Below are positions 56,091 to 64,000 of a stretch of DNA of 64,000 nt, piece by piece. The notes under the pieces were generated by a model. The model saw only the letters and a program-made list of their open reading frames with translations. It did not search any database and was not told the DNA's origin. The stretch spans positions 28,324,501-28,388,500 of the forward strand of contig NW_024467106.1 in the NCBI RefSeq assembly GCF_017591425.1, in the 5' to 3' direction. The first letter of the stretch is position 1; each line of letters begins with the position of its first letter. Position numbers and translations under genes: made by a program. This DNA comes from Ochotona curzoniae (taxonomy: Eukaryota; Chordata; Mammalia; Lagomorpha; Ochotonidae).

Positions 56091-56679
56091 TGGGCTTGGT
56101 TGCTCCCAGGACCGCCGCTCCCACCCCACCCCCACCATAAAGTAATACTGCCAATTAATTCCCTCCTAAAAGTTAAATATAATTGTTTATATGCTTTGCT
56201 GGGCTTAGAGGAGCCAAAGCCACTTCTGCTACACCAGAAAGCAGCAAGCGTTGTTCCAATACCTAACTGAGAGGTGAGCAGGAAGCAGGAGCAGCAGGTG
56301 TGTCTGGGGGCAGGCGTGGACGGTACAGGTAGGGCATTGACCGTGGCCGAGACACAGCTGTTCTGGATCTCAAAAATGCCAGAGTCCTCTGGATCAGTAT
56401 AAGACAGGCCTTTCCTGGACCCATTCCCAAATCCCTGCCTCTGGGGTGAACCCCTGATGGCTGCTGCAAGGCTCCCATAGCCCCCAGCTGGCAGTGCCTC
56501 TGGTCAGCTGCAGGAGCAGACATGAGGCCCCTGCAGAGCAGATGCCTTGTAGCTGGGATCCCCTTGGGCTACAATCAAGGGTGTGGGAGTTCACAGAGGG
56601 ACCCACACAGGTGTCTGCACCTCAGCTGTCCAAAGACCTCATAGGTTAACATCATCATAGTGGCTTGAAATGTTTTGTT

Positions 56680-57000
56680 CCTAAAAACTTGTTATTTTCA
56701 AGAATGATAAAGAGGTAGAGAGAGAGAGGTGGGATGACAGGAAGTAGGGGAGAGGGAGCCAGGATCTTCCATTCGCTGGTTCACCACAGGAGCAGGGGCT
56801 GGGCCAGGCTGAAGCCAGGGACTGGAAGTTCTGTCCTGGTCTCCCCCACGGGTGGCAGAGACTCAAGCTCGTGGGCCCTCAAGTCTTCTTAGGTGCATTG
56901 GCGGGAGCTGGGTCAGAAGCATGGGGTTCTTGGGACTTGAACCAGCACGCAGACATGGAATGTGGGCACCCCAAGTGACAGCTTACCCCACTGCACCAGG
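56680..57000 (-). repeat. Old C-type SINE
   Basis: Diverged antisense copy ending CTGCACCAGGGTGCC. Confidence 0.75.
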
Positions 57001-57417
57001 GTGCCTCCTGCCCCCTACGCTAGACTCTGATCTCAGCATCATGGAGTCTGACAGGCATAATGTAAGACAAAGTTCTATCCCCATGCATTTGGGAAACTTG
57101 AAAACAACATTGCTAAACAGCTAAAGTCGAAATAAGAGTGAAAATTGAGAAATCCTCTCCCGTGAGACTGATAATGACTAGCCTCATAGGACTCACAGCT
57201 TGCAAAGGAAGGGGCCTCCAGGGGAGTGTAGGTCAGGAGACTGTATGCTGCTGGCCAGCCAGTCTCTTCAAGAAGGGAGAAAAAGCCCAGAGGAAACCCC
57301 CAGAAAGTTCCAGGAAAAAGATAATAAAAAGCCAAATTCAACAGAGGACAACATAAAGATAACTAGAGAAGATCGAGAAAGCCCAAAGTAGATTCTTTAC
57401 TTTTATTAATTATTACT

Positions 57418-57712
57418 ATTACAGATTTTATTTATTTGAAAGGCAGAGAGAGATCTTCTATCTGCTGGTTCACCCCAAAATGGCTACAACAGCTGAAGCT
57501 GGGCACATCCAGCTCCAAGCTGGAGCCAGAAGCTTCTTCCAGGTTTCCCATGTGGTGCAGGGCCCCAAAGGCTCGGGCCATGTTTTGCTGCTCTCTCAAG
57601 TGTTATTAGCAGAGAGCTAGATAGGCAGTGGTACTGCTGGCACTCAAACCAGCGTTGTACAGGAAGGATGCTCTTGTTGCTGACAGCAAATAACTTGTTC
57701 CACCACAGGACT
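57418..57712 (-). repeat. C-type SINE inside L1 relic
   Basis: Antisense copy: GATTTTATTTATTTGAAAGG to CCACCACAGGACTCC. Confidence 0.85.
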
Positions 57713-57845
57713 CCAAAAATTGGTTCTTAAAAGAGAGGCATACACAGGCCACTGGGGAGACTGGCCAGCAGCAAGGACAAAAGGCCCGGCTAACCTAAGG
57801 AATTAAAAAACCACAGAACAACAGTGTCTTAAAATCGAGCAAGAA

Positions 57846-58035
57846 ATGGCCAACGCAATGGCTCAACTGGTTAATCTTCCACCTTCAAGTGCCTACATTC
57901 TATATGGGCACCAGTTCATGTCCCGGCTGCTCCACTTTCAATCCAGCTCCCTGCTTGTGGCCGTGGAGAATGACCCAAAGCCTTGGAACCCTGTCCCCAC
58001 AAGGGAGACCTGGAAGAGGTTCCCAACACATTCAG
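57846..58035 (+). repeat. C-type SINE, tail-truncated
   Basis: Head and front body only, from GGCCAACGCAATGGCTC. Confidence 0.8.
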
Positions 58036-58157
58036 AAGCACTGAGAATAGGGGAAAGTTCCTTTAAAAATGTAACTTGTCAATACTGATTCTAGTAGAAG
58101 TGCACAGCCTGAAACAGCCCTGGAAGAATTTTAAACGTTGAGCAATAAAAATCCCCC

Positions 58158-58460
58158 TTTGGGGCAGTTGTTTGGCCTGGCAATGAAGACACAGGTTTAG
58201 ACTCCTGCACAATCCCTGCATTTAAGTCCCACCTCTCACTGCCAGACTCCTGCTAATGTGCAGCCTGAGGGACAGCAGGTTATGGGCCAAGTAATCAGAT
58301 GCCTGCTACCCTTGCAGGAGGTCTGCATTGAATTTCTGGCTCCTGGCTTGAGCGGGACCCCGTCCCAGCCAATGAAAGCATTTAGGGAGGGAACCAGCAG
58401 ATGGGAACTCTTTGTCTGCCTCCCTCTCTGTCTCTATCCTGCCTCTTAAAAAAAAAAAAA
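58158..58460 (+). repeat. Old C-type SINE, sense
   Basis: GGGGCAGTTGTTTGGCCTGG to a poly-A tail. Confidence 0.8.
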
Positions 58461-58569
58461 ATCCTCGTAGCAAGTAACATATGAAAAAGGCAAGCTGTGA
58501 CACGGGAAAGGTTAGTTGTATGATAAGCATGACCAGGGAATTATTTCTTTGGATTCATAATAGAGACCA

Positions 58570-58905
58570 CCACTGGGGCTGATGTTGTAATGCAGGTGGT
58601 TATGCCACCTGTGACACTGCCATTACCTGGGCGAGCCTGTGTTTGAGTCCCTACCTCTTCACTTCTAATCCAGCCCCCTGCTACGGCACCTGGGAAGGCA
58701 GCAGAAGATGGCCTGAGTGCTTGGGGCCCCTGCCATCCACGTGGGAAACCCGGATGAAATTCCAGCCTTCCACCTGGGCTAGCGCTCATCATGGCAACCA
58801 TGTGGGAAGTGAACCAGCAGGTGGAAGATCTCTATTTGTGTCTCTCCCTTTCCATGTATCACTTTGCCTTTTGAAGTAAATAAGTCTTTTAGAAACTTAA
58901 AACAA
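58570..58905 (+). repeat. Old C-type SINE, sense
   Basis: GGGGCTGATGTTGTAATGC to an AAGTAAATAAGTC tail. Confidence 0.85.
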
Positions 58906-59284
58906 AATGGATTCCCGCAGGCCAAAATAAATAAATAAAAACAATAAAAAGCCTGAATGGCACGTTTTAGCAGAGAAATCTCCCAAGACTGGGAAACCTC
59001 TGAAAGAATTTCACTCTCATTGGTAAACTACACTGAGCTTCCACTGCACAGGGGCCAGTCCAAGGGCAATTAATGATCACGGGCATCAAGAGCAGGTGGA
59101 AGTGTGAATTGGAAAAGAAACTGCCACCTGCTTGTGAACCAGCGCAGACCAGGTCCAGGCAGAAAGTGCAAGACTGGACTTGACAACATGGCTTGTGGTG
59201 TTGAAAACCTGGAAAACCTGTATATCCAAGACTGAAATTGCCAGCTCCAGTATCCCCAAGAGGAAAATTGGAAGTGCCCCTGAA

Positions 59285-59830
59285 TCCTCAACTTTCTGCA
59301 CACCGACATTGCACCTTGGAAAATTCTACACCATGGAACTTTGTCTCATGTATAAAATTATGATTTCTTAAAAGATTTATTTTTGTTTGAAAGGTAGAGT
59401 TACAGAGGTCTTCCATCCATTGGTTCACTCCCCAAATGGCTGCAATGACCAGACCTGGGCCAGTTTAAAGCCAGGAACATGGAGCTCCCACTTGGGTGCC
59501 GGACCCCAAGCACTTGGGTTATCTTCTGCTCCTCTCCCAGGTACATTAGCAGGGAGCTGGATTGGAAGTGGAGCAGACAGAACAGGAAGCAGTGCTCACT
59601 TGATGCCAGCCACCCCATGCATAAAATTATTGACACTGTTATGCAAAATCTGCTTCGGGCTGAGTATATAAGGCGTAGATGAATCACAAGTGAATTCTGT
59701 GCTTCGATTTGAGTCCTGTCACCAAGACAGTGCATTACGTATGTGCAGATACTCTTCAGTGGGAGACATTTCTGGTTCCAAGTGCTTTTGAATAAGAGAT
59801 ACTCACCCTGTGTGTCTGTACTATTGAATA
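59285..59830. mobile_element. Tigger-type DNA transposon relic split by a SINE
   Basis: Pieces at about 59285-59361 and 59621-59830 share blocks with the relic near 11.6-11.9 kb (CACACCGACATTGCACC, GAGTATATAAGGCGTAGATG, CACCAAGACAGTGCATTACG, GAGATACTCACCCTGT). Assigned to a Tigger7-like family from memory. Confidence 0.6.
59362..59620 (-). repeat. C-type SINE with exact 10-bp TSD
   Basis: Flanked by ATAAAATTAT at 59352-59361 and 59621-59630, inside the Tigger-type relic. Confidence 0.92.
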
Positions 59831-60244
59831 CCAACAACCACGTGAAGAACAGACATAAACTCCTGGACAAACGTGGCTACATCCTGCTGGCGAGGGACAT
59901 ATGTACAAGCCAGACCCATTACACACTCAGTTGTTCCATTTACCTGAAACGAAAAGCAGGCTATGTTAAACCATCCTTTAACGGATGAACACATGAACAC
60001 GTAGTAAAAGAAGACGCAGGTTGGGACACTGTGGAAGCCAACAAGTAGGCAGTCCACCTCCTCTCCCACGGGTGGGAGAACCTCTTGATGGGAACGGATC
60101 TCAGAAGGAAGTTCCCAGGTGGTTCATGATTTGACCCAGGAAAGTAGCAGTTGGGGGCAGTTATTTCTCAAAAATTCAGCCAACTGAATGCGTCCATCCT
60201 CTGTACTCTGTATCCGTCTTGTGTATCATATGCTTATAAAAAAA

Positions 60245-60560
60245 GACTCAGGGACATGTGATGGCTCAGTGGTTTAATCCTCTCCTTGCAAGCACTGGGA
60301 TCCCATATGGGTGCTGGTTCATGTCCCGGTACTCCACTTCCTATCCAGCTCCCTGCTTGGGGCCTGGGAAAGCAGTCGAGGATGGCCCAAAGACTTGGGA
60401 CCCTGCACCCGTGTGGGAGACCCGGAAGAAGTTCCTAGCTCCTGGCTTTGGATCGGCTCAGCTCTGGCTATTGTGGCCACTTGAGGAGTGAACTGGTGGA
60501 TGGAAGATCTTTCTGTCTTTTCTTCTGTCTCTAAATCTGATCTTCCTTCCCAGTTAAAAA
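60245..60560 (+). repeat. C-type SINE, sense
   Basis: From GGGACATGTGATGGCTC through the TCCCATATGGGTGC head to the tail, which runs into the following A/TA repeat. Confidence 0.9.
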
Positions 60561-60604
60561 AAAAAAAATATATATATATATATATATAGATAGATAGATA
60601 GATC
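60556..60604 (+). repeat. Poly-A, (TA)n and (GATA)n microsatellite
   Basis: A-run, then TATATATA, then ATAGATAGATAGAT, directly at the SINE tail. Confidence 0.95.
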
Positions 60605-60812
60605 TTTAATAAAAAGAAAAAGGCTCTGCACCCCACCCCAAGATGGTTTTCTAAGCAAGTCTTATAAAACTTTCCAGGGATTTGTGTATCCTTTATAAAA
60701 TCTTCCAAGGATAGGAAGGAGGGACTACTCTGCTTCACCTTGAGGAGCTCAGGATATGAAGCCGGGGGCGAGTGACAGGACTGGTCAAGCCCTTCACCCC
60801 CCTGCATCTTTT

Positions 60813-61145
60813 TCTTTTTAAAGATTTATTTATTTTTATTGGAAAGGCGGATATACAGAAAGGAGGAGAGACAGAGAGGAAGATCTTCCATCTGATGATT
60901 CACTCCCCAAGCGGCCATAACAGCTGGAGCTGAGCCAATCCAAAGCCAGGAGCCAGGAGCTCTTTGAGACCTCCCATGTGGGTGCAGGGTCCCAAGATTT
61001 GGGGCCGTCCCCAACTGCTTTCCGAGGCCACAAGCAGAGAGCTGGATGGGAAGCAGGGCTGCCAGGGTTAGAACCGGCACCCAAATGGCATTCCAGCACG
61101 TGCAAGGCGAGGACTTTAGCCACTATGCTATTGCGCCGGGCTTAT
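60813..61145 (-). repeat. Young full-length C-type SINE with 14-bp TSD
   Basis: Exact CCCCTGCATCTTTT at 60799-60812 and 61146-61159. The best preserved copy in the window. Confidence 0.95.
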
Positions 61146-61189
61146 CCCCTGCATCTTTTCTCCATGTGCCTCAGATACAGTCCGGCCTT

Positions 61190-61400
61190 TGCTTCCCATC
61201 CAGCTTCCTGCTAAGACACACTCTGGGAAACACCTCCTGGTGGCCCGAGTACTTGGATCCCTAATGAAATTCCTGCCTCCTGGCTCCAGGCCTGGCCCAG
61301 ACCAGACTGTTGCCAAACATGTGAGAAGTGGACAAGCAGATGTAACCTATGTGTCTCTCTCTGTGTCTCTTTTTTTTCTGTCTTGCATTAAAAAAAAGGA
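61190..61400 (+). repeat. C-type SINE fragment, sense
   Basis: Begins in mid-body (CTTCCCATCCAGCTTCCTGC) and ends in a poly-A tail. Confidence 0.75.
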
Positions 61401-61499
61401 AATCCCTGAGCCTATAGAACTGTGTCATGGGGGAAAAGTAAAGCAAACACACACACAAGAACAAGGACAAGGAGAAAAATACACATCTTACTCCTAGCG

Positions 61500-61790
61500 T
61501 TAAATGCAAATTACCAGCAAAGAATCTAACTGTGAATTTAAAAAGACATATTCTGTGGGATGTATTCCAGAAACCAACTGTGGTTTCAAATTAGTAAATC
61601 AATAAAGGGAAATCATCACATTAACAGGTAACAGGAGATGAAAACCATATTGTCATCTCCATGGACACAGAGGAAGCATTTGTTAGGGCCCCATATCCAG
61701 GCAAAGAATCTCCACAGAGCAGGCGTGGAAAGGAGACCACGCCAGCGAACAACCTCGGCAACCCTTAGTTGGAGATCATTTCAACGCTAC
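61500..61790 (+). mobile_element. L1 ORF2 (reverse transcriptase) relic
   Basis: Contains GGGATGTATTCCAGAAACC and the block encoding the conserved TVISMDTEEAF-like RT motif. Degraded and non-functional. Confidence 0.7.
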
Positions 61791-62042
61791 AGGAAATTGC
61801 GCAACTATAGTTGAATGAGCTCCTGATTACGGTTCAGCAGTTTCTAGCGTGTTGCCAGGTCTTACAGTTGTCTGTGTGTGTGTGTGTGTGGTATGTCTAG
61901 AACGTTCTCCCTAGGTAACCACAATAGGACCACATCTGGAAACTTCCTGTGCAGACACAATGCTAGTTATAACAAACAGCCCAAATTCAAGTGTACCAGT
62001 TGTCCTAAGATTGTGTTGTCTTGGATAACAGGTAGGATTTTG

Positions 62043-62357
62043 TTAAGATGTATTATTTATTTGAGAGGCAGAGTGCAAAAAGTGGAGAGAGAGATTGAGA
62101 TCCTTTATCTGCTGGCTCACTCCCCAAATAGCTAAAGCACCCAGGGCTAAGCCAGACTGAAGCCAGGAACCCAGAGCTCCATTTGTGTTTTCCAAATAGG
62201 TGACAGGGGCCCCAGCACTGGGATGATCCTCCACTGCCTTTCACAGTGCATTAGCAGGGAGTTAGATTAGACTGGAGTAACCCCGACTCAAACAGGTGCT
62301 GCACTATGGGGTGTGAACGGTAGCTTAGCCTTCTGCACGGCTACATTGGCCCCAACA
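62043..62357 (-). repeat. Old C-type SINE
   Basis: AAGATGTATTATTTATTTGA to a CGGCTACATTGGCCCC head. Confidence 0.85.
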
Positions 62358-62650
62358 ATTGTGTTTTCTGAGCTAGAATCCAAGTCAAACCATGTATTGT
62401 AGTCATTCTCTCAAGTCTTCCTCATTTCCTGCTTTTCATGTTGCCAGCAAATAAGGCCTGTTGTTTTGTGGCGCATTTCTAAAGCTGAACGGTTTAGGTT
62501 GTCTCCTTGTGTTCAGATTCTTCGGTGTATTTTTGGCGAGAATATTACATAAGTGATGGTATGTCCGTCTCAGTCCATTTCATCTGGGGATCTGATGTCT
62601 GTTTGCCCCATTTTTGGTGGTATTACTAATGATGCCTTCTTGCTTTTTTT

Positions 62651-62838
62651 AAAAATGCCTTCCTTTTGGATATTTTATTTTTTATTATTATTTTATAATG
62701 CAGTTCTATGATTTCCCCTTCCCCCTTCTCATCCCCTCTCCCCACTGATTTCCCCCATATTATTACAGTAGTATAGGCCTTCATAAGCAGTCACATGTCC
62801 ATCATTCTACTATTGAAGTGTATCCTTACATTGTAGGC
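62651..62838 (-). mobile_element. Short insert flanked by 19-bp direct repeat, possible L1 3' UTR
   Basis: An A/T-rich start and a polypyrimidine tract (about 62714-62755). Flanked by exact 19-bp copies of ATGCCTTCTTGCTTTTTTT at 62632-62650 and 62839-62857. Confidence 0.6.
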
Positions 62839-62859
62839 ATGCCTTCTTGCTTTTTTTTT

Positions 62860-63176
62860 TTAAGATGTGTTTATCTATTTGAAAGGCAGAGTTGCAGAGA
62901 GAAGGAGACAGACAGAGAGTTTCCATCCGTTGGTTTACTCCCCAGGTGGTTGCAATGCCCAGAGTTGGGCCAAGATGAAACTGGAAATGTTAAACTCCCT
63001 CCAGCTCTTTCCACAAAGGTGGCAGAGTCCCAGTTCTCAGGCCATCCTCACTGTTTCCCAGGCTCATTTGCAGGGAGCTGGGTTGGAAATGGAACAGCCA
63101 AGATTCAAACCGGCAGTCTTGGGATGCTTGCATCATAGACAGAGTCTTAACTCACTAAGCCGCACCACCAGTCCTG
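62860..63176 (-). repeat. Old C-type SINE
   Basis: AAGATGTGTTTATCTATTTG to the CACCACCAGTCCTGCCC head. Confidence 0.85.
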
Positions 63177-63261
63177 CCCACATTGGTGTCCATTGGAAAG
63201 TGCCAACCTGTTTCCTTAAGGCAGAGTGTTGACGAATGCCTTGGCCATCAGGAATAGCAGG

Positions 63262-63545
63262 GACTGGCATTCAGTGTAGCGGTTAAGACACCTGCACCTC
63301 GCATGGGAGGGCCTGGGCTCGGTGCTCCTGACTTCTGCCTGCTAATCCACACACCTTGGGAGGCAGTCATGAAGGCTCCACTACCTGCTCCCGCCAACCC
63401 ACCTGAGGGACCTAGATGGAGTTCCCAGTTCCTGGCTTCAGCCTTGCTCAGCCCTGGCTGATGCAGGCATTTGGGGAGTAAGCAGAGAGGAGAACACACT
63501 ACTCTTTCTCTTTTTCAAACAAATACAAAACAAAATTTTAATGAC
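63262..63545 (+). repeat. Old C-type SINE, sense
   Basis: GGACTGGCATTCAGTGTAGC to an A-rich tail. Confidence 0.85.
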
Positions 63546-64000
63546 CTAAATACACGGAAGTATGTACTGTATTCTTGGCGTGGCCCTTTCTTCTCCCTTC
63601 CCCAGATTCCCAGGGCCCTGGTTCTCCCAGGACCCATCCCAGAGCAGAGTCCTTTAATCACTCTGACTCAGCCCTGCTAGAACCAGGGGGGTGGGGACAA
63701 GTGCAAAGAGAAGCTGCATGTTGTTCTCCCATGGGATGGGCACAAGATGGATTGGCGCTCATATATGTCCACTGCCCAAACCCATCACCTGATAATAGCC
63801 ATTCATCCCGGGAAGCCAGGAGCACATCAGTGACAGGGCAGTAGGAGGGAAGGGGGCGAGGACACAGGAAGATTGGGCCAAGGGGAATAGCCTGAGCAGG
63901 ACAGGCCTTGAGGGTCAGGGTGAGCTGTGTTCTATGGAGAACTGGAATGCTCTAAGGCTGGGGAAGGGGCAGTGTGAAATGAGACAGGTTTCGCCATCCA

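Larger units (their letters stand above)
57060..58157 (+). mobile_element. L1 ORF2-like relic, interrupted by two SINEs
   Basis: A-rich pieces at 57060-57417, 57713-57845 and 58036-58157 contain L1-like text (CAACATAAAGATAACTAGAG; CCAAAAATTGGTTCTTAAAA). Reading frames are broken. Confidence 0.5.
29430..64000 (+). other. CORO2A: CORO2A transcription unit, 5' part
   Basis: Promoter and leader exon at the CpG island, a 26 kb intron 1, the first coding exon at 55713-55913, and at least 8 kb of intron 2. The remaining WD40-encoding exons lie beyond the window. Coronin-2A is a WD-repeat protein that binds actin and is an NCoR/SMRT complex component involved in de-repression of inflammatory genes (established knowledge). 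Confidence 0.85.
55914..64000 (+). other. CORO2A: CORO2A intron 2, partial
   Basis: Dense retroposons: a MIR, about a dozen SINEs, sense-strand L1 ORF2-like fragments, a Tigger-type DNA transposon relic and a small TSD-flanked insert. About 63550-64000 is unique GC-rich DNA. No further exon is recognisable before the window ends. Confidence 0.75.

Noticed and set aside
1..64000. CRISPR arrays, operons, prophage or defence islands
   Set aside because: The window is mammalian nuclear DNA. Repeats are SINE, L1, MIR, DNA transposon and microsatellite. No tRNA or rRNA gene was seen; tRNA-like stretches are SINE heads.

Overview
This is mammalian nuclear DNA, not bacterial: short coding blocks sit between GT...AG splice sites and are separated by long introns full of retroposons. 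The dominant repeat is a lagomorph C-type SINE, with a tRNA-like head, a body and an A-rich tail carrying AATAAA. About 46 full or partial copies are visible. The head and tail wording resembles pika (Ochotona) copies more than rabbit ones; that species call is from memory of the family and is only moderately secure.

Positions 1-25294 (+ strand) hold the last ten coding exons of TBC1D2 (Armus/PARIS-1), a RAB7 GTPase-activating protein. The PH-domain exons lie upstream of the window. The ten exons join in one open frame of 704 complete codons plus a stop. They encode a linker, a coiled coil, and the whole TBC (RabGAP) domain with both catalytic fingers intact.

Positions 25295-28899 are the TBC1D2 3' UTR and a short intergenic stretch. 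No AATAAA or ATTAAA occurs until a SINE tail at 28222.

Positions 28900-30115 are a TATA-less CpG island with several GC boxes. It is the likely promoter and non-coding exon 1 of CORO2A, also on the + strand. A 26 kb intron 1 follows. The first coding exon of CORO2A is at 55713-55913 and starts exactly with the initiator ATG. The rest of the window, to 64000, is intron 2. The order TBC1D2 then CORO2A, in the same orientation, matches the mammalian 9q22-type arrangement.

The two genes are neighbours rather than partners in one pathway: TBC1D2 acts on endosomes and autophagosomes, while coronin-2A is a WD40 actin- and NCoR-associated protein. I saw no new enzymatic or defence system. The most unusual feature is a 33-bp tandem repeat at a TBC1D2 exon end that copies the 5' splice site four times in the same frame. 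Other points of note are a G-rich repeat beside another splice donor, a SINE-poor block around the CORO2A promoter, a strong antisense bias of SINEs, and several retroposon insertions with exact target duplications.
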